From positions 53,331,944 to 53,395,943 of the forward strand of contig NC_091134.1 of assembly GCF_041381155.1 (NCBI RefSeq): a stretch of DNA of 64,000 bases. The letters run 5' to 3'. The notes under the pieces were generated by a model. The model was not told the origin of the DNA, made no database searches, and saw only the letters and a list, made by a program, of their open reading frames with translations. The translations under genes and the position numbers were made by a program. Within the stretch, counting starts at the first letter, position 1. The number at the start of each line of letters is the position of its first letter. This stretch comes from Argopecten irradians. Taxonomy: Eukaryota > Mollusca > Bivalvia > Pectinida > Pectinidae. Below are positions 22,110 through 32,980 of the stretch, piece by piece.

Positions 22110-23237
22110 ATGCCAGTATATAGGCCTAAGAGACAGGTGGCTGGAAGGAAAAGGCCGGCGGGTACTCCGTCAAGGCCTAGGACGGAGAGAAAAAAGAAAA
22201 AGCCGGCGAGGTTTGTGGACGACGATAACCATGATAACCAAGTACCGGACGAGCCCAGCACTAGGCCTAGTCGTGCCCCCAGTCCCCAGATACCTCCAAG
22301 TGTGGAACCGGCGTCGAATGAGCCAGAGCGTCAACGGGGTATGAATGTTGTTAATAATGATAACTCTTCATGCGATGAGTTTGTCAATTTAAATAACGTG
22401 TGGGGATCGGCAGTGTCAGCTGATATAGCGGTAGGGGGTCACACTAATGGGGTCGCGGGCACGGGGTCCCCGCCAGCTTGTACCGGTATTGCCCAGGGGG
22501 GCGTAGATACAGTTTTGCCCCGTTTACAGATAGAGTGTGAGCTCCCTAATGTTGTACCATGTGCGGATGATGGACCCGCCGCACATGTGCCTTTACAGCT
22601 ACGCCAGAAAATTCAGGCGAATCAGTATATTAATTTGGCATTGCTGCTAAAAGGTAGTGCGGACCTGCACGATTTTTATGCAGGTAGCAGTTTGTACCTG
22701 AGTGAGCAGGGGGTATTGGAGACAAGGCCGCGTGTTATGAAAGATGTCGTGCCAAATATTGAAAAGTGGACAGACGCTTTTGTTATTTTTATGACTGTAT
22801 ACCTACAAAGGTTTCCAGACAAATGTATCGAACTTTTACATTACATGTCGATAATCAGAGAGGCAGCGGGTAGAGGGAATAATTTTGCTTGGCGTAAGTA
22901 CGATGAACAGTTTCGTCTGCGCCAAGCGACCTGCCTGAGGCCTTGGGATAAATTGAACCCTGACCTCTGGTTGAGGTTGATGTCATCACAGGCTGGAGCA
23001 TCCAGCAGTCATCATAATAATCACACTGTGGGAAATGGCAAAGCCATTCCCAAAAACAAAGGGATTTGTTTTGGTTTTAATGAAGGGAATTGTAAATTCA
23101 ATCCATGTCATTTTCGTCATGCATGTAGAACTTGTCAAGGGAATCACCCACAAATAAAGTGTAGTTCATTTCGAAACAAAACTCAGACCAACACTAATGC
23201 AAAAAAACATCAACGCTACCAGTACACCAGGGCCTAG
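22110..23237 (+). CDS. Gag-like protein of the Ngaro-like element
   Basis: 375 residues. The frame is open upstream to a TTG at 22062, but the first ATG is at 22110, just after the A repeat. The N-terminus is strongly basic with KRP and RKKKKPAR clusters, as in a nuclear localisation signal, followed by a Pro/Ser-rich linker. The middle (about residues 170-300) is the helical block found in Gag of these elements, including WTDAFVIFMTVYLQRFP and YDEQFRLRQA. The C-terminus has a Cys/His zinc cluster (CFGFNEGNCKFNPCHFRH, then a C-x2-C pair). It should bind element RNA. RT follows in the -1 frame. Confidence 0.8.
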   Translation: MPVYRPKRQVAGRKRPAGTPSRPRTERKKKKPARFVDDDNHDNQVPDEPSTRPSRAPSPQIPPSVEPASNEPERQRGMNVVNNDNSSCDEFVNLNNVWGSAVSADIAVGGHTNGVAGTGSPPACTGIAQGGVDTVLPRLQIECELPNVVPCADDGPAAHVPLQLRQKIQANQYINLALLLKGSADLHDFYAGSSLYLSEQGVLETRPRVMKDVVPNIEKWTDAFVIFMTVYLQRFPDKCIELLHYMSIIREAAGRGNNFAWRKYDEQFRLRQATCLRPWDKLNPDLWLRLMSSQAGASSSHHNNHTVGNGKAIPKNKGICFGFNEGNCKFNPCHFRHACRTCQGNHPQIKCSSFRNKTQTNTNAKKHQRYQYTRA

Positions 23238-24872
23238 AAAGTGATAAGTTTTCCTTAGGTAAATCTCCCATAAACTTGGCCACACTTGAAAAATTATTGA
23301 GAAATCACCCTGACACCACAATTAAAAATGAGCTATTAGATGGTTTTCAGAATGGTTTTAAATTGCATTATACAGGCCCGCGTTTGCCTACGTTGTCTGA
23401 CAATTTACCTTCAATTAACAAAAATTTAAGCTATGCCAGGGAAAAAATTCATAAAGAAATTAGCTTAGGTCGGATAGCAGGCCCCTTCAACCAGAAACCG
23501 ATATCAACTTTGAGAGTGTCTCCATTAGGTTTAATACCAAAGAAAAATCCAGGGGATTTTAGACTCATTCATCATTTGTCCTATCCAGAAAATTCATCAG
23601 TCAATGATTTCATTGATCCCCAATTATGTTCGGTAAATTATACTAAATTTGATGAAGCAATTGTCATGGTTCAGCGCTTGGGAAAAGGGGCTTTATTAGC
23701 AAAGGCCGATATAAAGTCAGCATTCCGTATTTTGCCAATTTGGCCAGGGGATTTTGATTTGCTTGGTTTCAAATTTGATGATCAATATTTTTATGACAAG
23801 TGCCTGCCTATGGGGTGCTCTCTGTCGTGTGCTTTGTTTGAAAAATTTTCAACATTTTTAGAGTGGGCAGTAAATCAACAATCACATACAGGCGAATTAA
23901 TACATTATCTTGATGATTTCCTTTTCGGAGGTAAACCAAATTCAATTGAATGTCAGGCTATGTTAGTAAAGTTTGAGGAGGTATGTGATGAGCTAGGTGT
24001 TCCTCTCGCTCCAGAAAAGACTGAGGGCCCTACTACAATCATATGTTTTTTTAGGGTTAGAAATTGATACAATTGAAATGTGTGTTCGCCTGCCGAAAGA
24101 CAAAATTAGGGAAATTGTATTAAAAATACAGACAATGCTAGCTAGGCCAAAAACTACATTGAAAGCTATGCAGTCATTGTTAGGCATGTTAAACTTTGCT
24201 TGTAAGGCAATTCTTCCGGGTCGTACCTTCTGTAGAAGGTTAATCAATGCGACGATAGGTCTGACACAGCCATACCATCATATCAAAATAAACAATGACA
24301 TCAGAGAAGATTTGAAGCTTTGGTTGAGATTTTTTGAAACATTTAATGGCATTTCAGTTTTTAGTGAACAATTTTGGACAACAAATGCAGACATGGAGTT
24401 ATACACTGACAGCTCGGCAAAAAGGGGGAATGGTTTTGGGGCATTTTTTAATGGGAGTTGGACATACGGGGTTTGGCCTGAATCATGGTTTGACTTGGGT
24501 TACACAGGTGACATTACAATTTTAGAGTTCTTTCCCTTGGTTGTGGCAGTATATATCTGGGGTGAAAAATTGCGTAATAAGAAAATTTTATTCCGCTGTG
24601 ACAATCAATCAGTAGTGGCAATTGTGAATACTATGACTACAAAATCAACAGTAGTTTTGACTATGTTAAGGTTTTTCGTCTTGAGGTGTATACGTCTTAA
24701 CATAATGTTTAAAGCAGAGCACATTCCAGGCTGTTTTAATGTAATAACCGATAGCTTGTCACGTTTACAGCTGAAGAAATTCCATCGACTGGTACCACAG
24801 GCAGAAAAGGCACCCGTCCCAATTCCGATTTGGCTATGGTCAATTTGTCAGATGAAATTGGACGACTTTTAA
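23198..24872 (+). pseudogene. RT/RNase H of the Ngaro-like element, one frameshift
   Basis: The RT frame runs 23198-24067. Motifs include LRVSPLGLIPKKNPGDFRLIHH, ADIKSAFR, LPMGCSLSCALFE and the catalytic YLDD at 23906-23917. At a run of seven T (24046-24052) the protein continues in the +1 frame: removing one T would join it to LGLEIDT and onward to 24872. RNase H then shows YTDSS, the Glu of ILEFFPLV, CDNQSVV and the Asp of VITDSLSR. The enzyme copies and trims element RNA. The break may be a real mutation, a sequence error in the homopolymer, or a programmed slip. The first seems likeliest, because Gag-RT already has a candidate slip site. Confidence 0.8.
23201..23207 (+). promoter_or_regulatory. 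Candidate -1 frameshift site (A7) between Gag and RT
   Basis: The Gag codons are GCA AAA AAA CAT, so the run is an A AAA AAA heptamer of the X XXY YYZ form. The RT frame is -1 relative to Gag, has a TAA at 23195, and is open from 23198 onward, so a -1 slip here enters RT directly. RT has no ATG near its start. A downstream stimulatory fold was not established. Confidence 0.5.
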
Positions 24873-25750
24873 ATGCTAGTATTTCAAGCAACACCAAAGC
24901 TCTTTATGAAAGTGCACTTCGTAGTTTTAATCAATTTCGATCATTATTTACGATCGATTACAGTTGGCCAGTACCACTTTCACATATTTTGTGGTTCATT
25001 GCCTTTCATTCAAACAAAGGTTCTACCCCAAACACAGTAAAATCATATTTAGCAGCAATTAGTTACATTCATAAATTACATAATTGGGAAGATCCTACAT
25101 CTTTATTTATTGTAAAAAGAGCATTGGAGGGTTTTAAAAGGCTCAAAGGCACACCAGATGTGAGGGCACCTATAACATATGATTTGCTTGAAAAAATTGA
25201 CAGGATATTAAAACTGATTTGTAATTCACCATATGAAACTCTACTTTTTAAAACAGCCTTTTGTTTAACATTTTTTGGACTGTTTAGAGTTGGAGAGGTA
25301 GTGTACACCTCTATAAAGTCACAAAGCCCGTTGTTAGTGTCTGATATGTCTGTTACAGATAAGGGGTTGGAAGTTATATTACCTCGCTCAAAAACTGATC
25401 AGTATGGTAGGTCAACTAAACTTTTCATTCCAAAAATCCAAGGGAGCTCAGTGTGTCCTTATGGGAATATGGTATCTTATATGAAAATTCGACCAGGCAA
25501 CCCAGGATTATTATTCATACACAAAAATAATTCCCCGCTGACCCGTTATCAGTTTAGTGCAATATTACGGAAGGCTATTATTTATTTGGGAATCCCCCAT
25601 CAAAATTTCAAATCGCATTCCTTTAGAATTGGGGCGGCTACAACGTTATCTATGAAAGGAATTTCAGACGAGGTCATTCAAAGATTAGGTAGATGGAAAT
25701 CTAAGGCGTACACCACCTATATTAGAATGGATAAAATAATTGGGTCATGA
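24836..25750 (+). CDS. Tyrosine recombinase of the Ngaro-like element
   Basis: 304 residues, ATG at 24836, overlapping the RNase H end by 37 bp in another frame. An N-terminal helical core-binding domain comes first (SSNTKALYESALRSF onward). The catalytic domain has all expected residues: Arg in GLFRVGEV (25286-25288), Lys in LPRSKTDQ, H-x-x-R in HSFRIGAAT (25616-25627), the Trp of LGRWKS, and the nucleophilic Tyr in TTYIR (25718-25720). It looks intact. In this group the enzyme integrates a circular DNA copy without target duplication, and could also recombine A/B repeats in place, which bears on the array downstream. Confidence 0.88.
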   Translation: MVNLSDEIGRLLNASISSNTKALYESALRSFNQFRSLFTIDYSWPVPLSHILWFIAFHSNKGSTPNTVKSYLAAISYIHKLHNWEDPTSLFIVKRALEGFKRLKGTPDVRAPITYDLLEKIDRILKLICNSPYETLLFKTAFCLTFFGLFRVGEVVYTSIKSQSPLLVSDMSVTDKGLEVILPRSKTDQYGRSTKLFIPKIQGSSVCPYGNMVSYMKIRPGNPGLLFIHKNNSPLTRYQFSAILRKAIIYLGIPHQNFKSHSFRIGAATTLSMKGISDEVIQRLGRWKSKAYTTYIRMDKIIGS

Positions 25751-25817
25751 AGTTAGAGTTATCCCCCTTTATACAGTTCAGAATGATTTAAGGCTAACCT
25801 AGCCATAAGTATTTCAG

Positions 25818-26419
25818 ATATTTGGATTTTGGGATCATCAATTATCTACTGGGCACATCGGATGTCGTTCTCATTGTCGGACCCAAATTTACATCTGCAA
25901 CATCTGGGGGCTAAAATCAAGTGGATAGGGAAACGTGGCATGTCTTGGTATGACGTAAGAAGAACCCTGTCGTTGCACTTATCACAGAGTGCTCCTCCAC
26001 AATTCCTGATTATCCACACCGGAGGTAATGACTTAACAACTACTTCAACATCGGTGTTGAGTGCACGGATCGAGAATGATATACATTCTTTGGCTAAGAG
26101 TTTAACTAATTGCATGTTAATATGGTCAGATATATTGCCGCGGTTACAGTGGCGGGGATGTACATCAATTACTGGGATAGAGAGGAAGCGTAAACGAGTT
26201 AATCGGATAGGACGACAGGCTGTTTTGAAAAATAATGGTAGAGTCATACAGCATGTAGATATTACATATGACTGTAAAGGATTGTATAGGGCAGATGGGG
26301 TCCATCTCTCAGATATTGGAAATGCAATTTTTCTTAATACATTGCAAGGGGCATTAGAGCTGTTTATGTCAGAAAAGGCGGATGGTACACCTGAAAGTGT
26401 AAAATTGATATTTTCCTAA
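25818..26419 (+). CDS. SGNH-hydrolase-like protein of the Ngaro-like element
   Basis: The frame is open from 25787 to 26419 without an early ATG; the first in-frame ATG (25862) would cut off the nucleophile block. A good acceptor (AGTATTTCAG) ends at 25817, so the coding part probably begins as a spliced exon in phase 1. Motifs: WILGSSIIYWAHR with the Ser nucleophile, IIHTGGNDL (the Gly/Asn block), and RADGVHLSDIGN with the Asp-His pair. All SGNH hallmarks are present in about 200 residues. Ngaro elements are known to carry such a hydrolase; its substrate in the life cycle is unknown to me. It lies 68 bp after the recombinase stop, in the same frame. Confidence 0.75.
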
Positions 26420-27192
26420 AGGTGTGAATATGTCAATATTGATACTTATTCTCTGCTTTAGGGATGGATGGTGGAACTGTATAAACAGTTCCAAGTGGCA
26501 TGTGTGGCGAGCAGGCATAATTTGGTTATAAATTTGTCTTTTGATTTGTGTATATTATAGATTGTAAGGGTATACGTACTGGCTCGCTATGGATTTACCC
26601 TAGGAGTCGGGGATACCCCAAAATATTGTGTGGTAACCAGTTTTTCAATAGACTCCTCCTCTCACTTGCCTAGTGAATCCCAGGGGGTTGAGATGTAGGA
26701 GATACATGTACAGTAACTGTATAATGGATACAGATTTTGGTTTTTGGTTTCTCCGTGGTGGAGAATATGGATATTACTCGCCAAGGATTTACCCTGGGAG
26801 TACGATGGAGCCTCGCAGATCTGGGTAGGTCAGCAGGCTATTCGGGTCAGGTACATGCAAACTTTGCCAAGGTTAACCCTGGGGAGGGTGAGTAGCTGAT
26901 GTGTCCGGTACCAGTTGGTAGATACTCAGCATAGGGTGCTCACCGTTGCATGTACCTGGATTATACATAATGTAATTCTAGTCATTTGTTAGTTTAGGTA
27001 ACGTTCCTATCTGCTTTGGTTAACCCAGGGGGAGGAAATTACCTGTTTAGGTAAATCATATTTGCCTGCTCGCCACATCTGAGAATAAGTATCCTGCTTT
27101 GGTTAACACTTAACAAATATTAAATAGGCTGCGGCCATTTAATCCAAAAACTGTGTTTGTTATTTCATTTTTAAGAAAACATCATAAAATAA

Positions 27193-27355
27193 TAACGTTT
27201 AATTTTATATAAAATTAAACACATTTATTTTTGGGTTTGTGCAACCTGAAGTTGATGTTGTGGTAAGAGTTAATTCCCTTGTGGGATATAGACATGCGCA
27301 AAGCATTATATTTTACCACGCGGTCGAAAAATTTTGCACAAAAGTAACAGTTTTC
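27193..27355 (+). repeat. Internal A repeat (A2)
   Basis: Matches 21921-22083 over its full length. It is the junction copy between B1 and C, and divergence begins right after TTTTC at 27355. Confidence 0.9.
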
Positions 27356-28448
27356 CCACCCTCCATCCCCTTCATCACCGTGATACAGCTTTTTATAGGA
27401 GTTTAATTTGTATAAGAAAGATGTATAGAGACAGCTTGATATTAACATGTAGTCATGTAATTCTATGTTGAATTGTTATGATAATAAGCTGCTGCCGAGT
27501 TTCTTTTAATTACAGTTTAAGCGGTGCGGAACGAGACCAGTACGGTGCAAATTGAATCTGCATTCCCCATTCTGCAAAAGTGGTATGGACATGCTTCGCT
27601 TAGTGGATCATGAACAGTGACTTTGGAAGATCCATCAAATGTGACAATGGGTAGTGGCAACCAAACATAGCGACAGTTCGAAGTGGGATCATTTCAAGAT
27701 AATATGTTAAAAATAACTTTGTCGCAGTCTATTCAGTTTGTATGCCGGATGCGGCATGTGTGGCGAGCAGGCATAATTTGGTTATAAATTTGTCTTTTGA
27801 TTTGTGTATATTATAGATTGTAAGGGTATACGTACTGGCTCGCTATGGATTTACCCTAGGAGTCGGGGATACCCCAAAATATTGTGTGGTAACCAGTTTT
27901 TCAATAGACTCCTCCTCTCACTTGCCTAGTGAATCCCAGGGGGTTGAGATGTAGGAGATACATGTACAGTAACTGTATAATGGATACAGATTTTGGTTTT
28001 TGGTTTCTCCGTGGTGGAGAATATGGATATTACTCGCCAAGGATTTACCCTGGGAGTACGATGGAGCCTCGCAGATCTGGGTAGGTCAGCAGGCTATTCG
28101 GGTCAGGTACATGCAAACTTTGCCAAGGTTAATCCTGGGGAGGGTGAGTAGCTGATGTGTCCGGTACCAGTTGGTAGATACTCAGCATAGGGTGCTCACC
28201 GTTGCATGTACCTGGATTATACATAATGTAATTCTAGTCATTTGTTAGTTTAGGTAACGTTCCTATCTGCTTTGGTTAACCCAGGGGGAGGAAATTACCT
28301 TTTTAGGTAAATCATATTTGCCTGCTCGCCACATCTGAGAATAAGTATCCTGCTTTGGTTAACACTTAACAAATATTAAATAGGCTGCGGCCATTTAATC
28401 CAAAAACTGTGTTTGTTATTTCATTTTTAAGAAAACATCATAAAATAA

Positions 28449-28612
28449 TAACGTTTAATTTTTATATAAAATTAAACACATTTATTTTTGGGTTTGTGCA
28501 ACCTGAAGTTGATGTTGTGGTAAGAGTTAATTCCCTTGTGGGATATAGACATGCGCAAAGCATTATATTTTACCACGCGGTCGAAAAATTTTGCACAAAA
28601 GTAACAGTTTTC
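28449..28612 (+). repeat. Third A repeat (A3)
   Basis: Same as A2 except for one extra T in the palindrome (28457-28463 region). Confidence 0.9.
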
Positions 28613-29707
28613 CCACCCTCCATCCCCTTCATCACCGTGATACAGCTTTTTATAGGAGTTTAATTTGTATAAGAAAGATGTATAGAGACAGCTTGATATT
28701 AACATGTAGTCATGTAATTCTATGTTGAATTGTTATGATAATAAGCTGCTGCCGAGTTTCTTTTAATTACAGTTTAAGCGGTGCGGAACGAGACCAGTAC
28801 GGTGCAAATTGAATCTGCATTCCCCATTCTGCAAAAGTGGTATGGACATGCTTCGCTTAGTGGATCATGAACAGTGACTTTGGAAGATCCATCAAATGTG
28901 ACAATGGGTAGTGGCAACCAAACATAGCGACAGTTCGAAGTGGGATCATTTCAAGATAATATGTTAAAAATAACTTTGTCGCAGTCTATTCAGTTTGTAT
29001 GCCGGATGCGGCATGTGTGGCGAGCAGGCATAATTTGGTTATAAATTTGTCTTTTGATTTGTGTATATTATAGATTGTAAGGGTATACGTACTGGCTCGC
29101 TATGGATTTACCCTAGGAGTCGGGGATACCCCAAAATATTGTGTGGTAACCAGTTTTTCAATTGACTCCTCCTCTCACTTGCCTAGTGAATCCCAGGGGG
29201 TTGAGATGTAGGAGATACATGTACAGTAACTGTATAATGGATACAGATTTTGGTTTTTGGTTTCTCCGTGGTGGAGAATATGGATATTACTCGCCAAGGA
29301 TTTACCCTGGGAGTACGATGGAGCCTCGCAGATCTGGGTAGGTCAGCAGGCTATTCGGGTCAGGTACATGCAAACTTTGCCAAGGTTAATCCTGGGGAGG
29401 GTGAGTAGCTGATGTGTCCGGTACCAGTTGGTAGATACTCAGCATAGGGTGCTCACCGTTGCATGTACCTGGATTATACATAATGTAATTCTAGTCATTT
29501 GTTAGTTTAGGTAACGTTCCTATCTGCTTTGGTTAACCCAGGGGGAGGAAATTACCTTTTTAGGTAAATCATATTTGCCTGCTCGCCACATCTGAGAATA
29601 AGTATCCTGCTTTGGTTAACACTTAACAAATATTAAATAGGCTGCGGCCATTTAATCCAAAAACTGTGTTTGTTATTTCATTTTTAAGAAAACATCATAA
29701 AATAATA

Positions 29708-30395
29708 TAAAATTTTAGATGTCTAAGTCACACTGTATATAGAAACGGAGATAATACTTTGAACTGGATGTAAATAGGTTGGTATAATATACATATACTA
29801 TTGAGGATCAACACTATTATAACCACTTCATATTACACTCACTTATCCCCTACAATTAACTAAAACATAGTAGTACAAGTATGTGGGCGGTAGGAGGTTG
29901 TGACAATTCTCAGTCTAGGAACGATGTCATGAACAAGTCTAAAGAAAAGATGGTAAGGTAGTATCGAATCCGTCTGCCAAATATTTATCTGTTTTCAAGG
30001 AATTAATTTAAAGAACGGAAAATGACAGTATTAGCTTGATTAAAAAACACATTTTCCTGGCATCCGAGTGGTCAAATTAATATCCATTGATAAAGTTTGT
30101 TTTATTCATTGGAACACTTTTTTTTAATAAAGAAAAACAAGAAAACAAAATATATGGAAATTGATATTTTTCCCAATTCACTGTTGGTAAATGAAAAGTG
30201 TGAAATGCAACTAGGTTTAATCAACTTAGTTTGAAAGCATCTGAATGCGGTGGACATATTTCACAAGGCGAGACATTTTCATCTCTGTACTAGACTAATT
30301 TTCATATTGGAAGTATGGAGAGTCTAGAACTGAAGGCCAATAACTAACTATTACCCCTTATCTTACATTTGAGAATATTGCAACTAAATTATATG
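29708..30395. other. No feature seen
   Basis: AT-rich sequence after the last B repeat. No gene is recognisable. Confidence 0.5.
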
Positions 30396-30474
30396 ATATT
30401 TTGGAAAATAGGACCAAATATACTTATATCTGATATACAGATATAAGTATATTTGGTCCTATTTTCCAAAATAT
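30396..30474. repeat. Perfect 79-bp palindrome
   Basis: Arms 30396-30432 and 30438-30474 (37 bp each) are exact complements around the 5-bp centre ATATA. The arm begins ATATTTTGGAAAATAGG. No flanking duplication is evident. Transcribed, it would fold as a perfect hairpin. Confidence 0.9.
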
Positions 30475-30976
30475 AAAAAGTATACAAAATTTTCATTAAT
30501 GTACATTTTAACGTTTGATTTGGTTAAGCATTGTCAGCCAAATGACATCTGATGGCTATCCTTTGTCTTTGTCATCCTTTTTTTCTCATAGATTTTAGGA
30601 AATAGGAGTTCATAATAAGACAATGGAAGAAAAACTACATGTCCGTGTGCTCGTTTTTGTTACTCAAAGATATCGATTTGAGAAAATATTAGATTTAATG
30701 GGAAGTTTGCTGTTTTGACCATATATCGAGAATATCGACTTGTATTTATATTCAACTATTTTAAAACTACACAAGTAGGGGTATCACTTCGGGCCGTATT
30801 ACCGACACTCGGTGATATGCAAAATATTTTGCTTGAAGATACCGTACAGTTGCACATGTATATTGTGTGCTAATCAGAATATCCGATTTTTTCTGGGCTC
30901 ATGGTAATGTCGGAGGTCAAAGGTCAAAGGGTGAGTTTTTTTACATTTTCATTGTGTAAACAGAGATAACATTTTT

Positions 30977-32980
30977 AGCTCACCTGGTCCGAAGGACCAA
31001 GGTGAGCTTATGCCATACCGTGGCGTCCGGCGTCCGGCGTCCGTCGTCTGTCGTCCGTCGTCCGTACGTCCGTTAGTCCGTCAACAATAGACTTCTTCTC
31101 CATAACCACTGGTCGGGTTTCAACAAAATTTGACTGGTAACATCCTTATGGGCTACTAACTGAAAATTGTACAAATGATGAGGCTGACTCCTAGGGGCCT
31201 GAGGGGCGGGGCCAAAAGGGGTCAATTTGGCTATTTCCATTTAAACGACTTCTTCTCTGAAACTAAGCATGAGATAGCACCCAAAATGCAATGGTAGCAT
31301 CCTTATAGGGTGGGAATTCAAAATTGTACAAATGATGGGGCTGACACCCTGGGGGCCTGAGGGGCGGGGTCAAAAGGGGTCAATTTGGCTATTTCCATTT
31401 AAACGACTTCTTCTCTGAAACTAAGAATGGAATAGCATCCATAATGCAATGGTAGCATCTTTATAGGGTGGGGATTCAAAATTGTACAAATGATGGGGCT
31501 GACCCCCCAGGGGCCTGAGGGGCGGGGCCAAAAGAGGTCAATTTGGCTATCTCATTTAAACGACTTCTTCTCTGAAACTAAGCATGGGATAGCACCCAAA
31601 ATGCAATGGTAGCATCCTTATAGGGTGGGGATTCAAAATTGTACAAATGATCGGGCTGACACCCTGGGGGCCTGAGGGGCGGGGTCAAAAGGGGTCAATT
31701 TGGCTATTTCCATTTAAACGACTTCTTCTCTGAAATTAAGCATGGGATAGCACCCAAAATGCAATGGTAGCATCCTTATAGGGTGGGGATTCAAAATTGT
31801 ACAAATGATGGGGCTGACCCCCTGGGGGCCTGAGGGGCGGGGTCAAAAGGGGTCAATTTGGCTATTTCCATATAAACAACTTCTTCTCTGAAACTAAGCA
31901 TGGAATAGCATCCATAATGCAATGGTAGCATCTTTATAGGGTGGGGATTCAAAATTGTACAAATGATGGGGCTGGACCCCGGGGGCCTGAGGGGCGAGGT
32001 CAAAAGGGGTCAAGTTGGTTATTTCCATATAAATGACTTCTTCTCTGCAACTAAGCATGGGATATATATATATAGCACCCATCATGCAATGGTAGCATCC
32101 TTATAGGGTGAGGATTAAATATTGTGCAAATGATAGGGCTGACCCCCTGGGGGCCTGAGGGGTGGGGTCAAAAGTGGTCAATATGACTATTTCCGTATAA
32201 ACGACTTCTTCTCTATAACTTAACATGTGATTACGCTAATAATGCAATGGTAGCATCCTTATAAGGTGGGGATTCAAAATTGTGCAAATGATGGGGCGGA
32301 TCCCCCGGGGGGCCTGAGGGGTGGGGTCAAAAGGGGTCAATTTGGCTATTTCCATATAAACAACTTTTTCTCTGCAACTAAACATGGCATTACGCTCATA
32401 ATGCAATGGTAGCACCCTTATAGGGTGAGGATTCAAAATTGTACAAATGATAGGACTTACCCCCCCGGGGGCTGAGGGGCGGGGTCAAAAGGGATTAATT
32501 TGGCTATTTCCATTTAAACGACTTCTTCTCTTCAACTAAGCATGGGAGAGCACTCATAATGCAATGGTAGCATCTTTATAGGGTGGAGATTCAAAATGGT
32601 ACAAATGATGGGACTTATCCCCCCGGGGGCTGAGGGGCGGGGTAGAAAGGGAGCAATTTTTGCTGTTATCATATAAACGACTTCTTCTCTGCAACTCAGC
32701 ATGGAAGAGCACTCATAATGCAATAGTAGCATCCTTATAAGTTGGGGATTTAAAATTGTACAAAGTATAGGGCTGACTCCCCGGGGCCTTGACGCGGGGC
32801 CAAAAAAGGTCAATTAGGCTACTATTTGGATATAAATTACTTCCTCTCTGATCCTTTGTATTGGATAGCATATTTGTATGGTATCTAATTTTTTCTAATT
32901 GTAAAGAGTCTTTGTGATAATTACAAAAAACAAAAACAAAACCAGGTGTGAGCGATACAGGCCCTCTGGGCCTCTTGTTT
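30977..32980 (+). mobile_element. Helentron-like non-autonomous element, family III
   Basis: 5' hairpin at 30977-31008 (AGCTCACCTGGTCC, loop GAA, then its complement), then a run of CGTCCG words. About eleven core units of roughly 157 bp follow (landmark GGCCTGAGGGGCGGGG from 31196 to about 32800). The 3' part has a subterminal ACCAGGTGTGAGC, a hairpin AGGCCCTCTGGGCCT (32959-32973) and CTTGTT. The architecture is the same as family I but the core sequence differs. Minus-strand frames inside are repeat shadows. Confidence 0.7.

Larger units (their letters stand above)
21921..29707 (+). mobile_element. Ngaro-like tyrosine-recombinase retrotransposon with expanded 3' repeats
   Basis: The order is A repeat (21921-22083), Gag, RT/RNase H, tyrosine recombinase, SGNH hydrolase, then B-A-C-B-A-C-B repeats. 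Split direct repeats, a DIRS-order RT, a recombinase in place of an integrase, and an SGNH hydrolase frame together mark Ngaro-type elements. The only clear coding damage is one extra T in the RT. Repeat copies are nearly identical, so the element or its array is young. No target duplication is seen, as expected for YR integration. Confidence 0.85.
26497..29707 (+). repeat. 1256-bp tandem array of Ngaro terminal repeats (B-A-C-B-A-C-B)
   Basis: B (about 696 bp) starts at 26497, 27753 and 29010. A (163-164 bp) follows the first two B copies at 27193 and 28449. C (about 397 bp) follows each A at 27356 and 28613 and has no copy near the left end of the element. Period 1256-1257 bp. Copies differ by single bases. 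The second and third B share two changes against the first (GGTTAATCC for GGTTAACCC, and CTTTTTAG for CTGTTTAG), so they are the most recent duplicates. Small plus- and minus-strand frames here are not genes. Confidence 0.9.

Noticed and set aside
23993..25308. Minus-strand frames under the Ngaro RT and recombinase
   Set aside because: Shadows of well-supported plus-strand coding sequence.
27215..28705. Identical 77-codon minus-strand frames at 27215 and 28472
   Set aside because: They lie in duplicated A-C repeats of the Ngaro array; identity reflects the repeat, not coding constraint.
31791..32813. Minus-strand frames rich in Pro across 31.8-32.8 kb
   Set aside because: Shadows of the family III core repeat.
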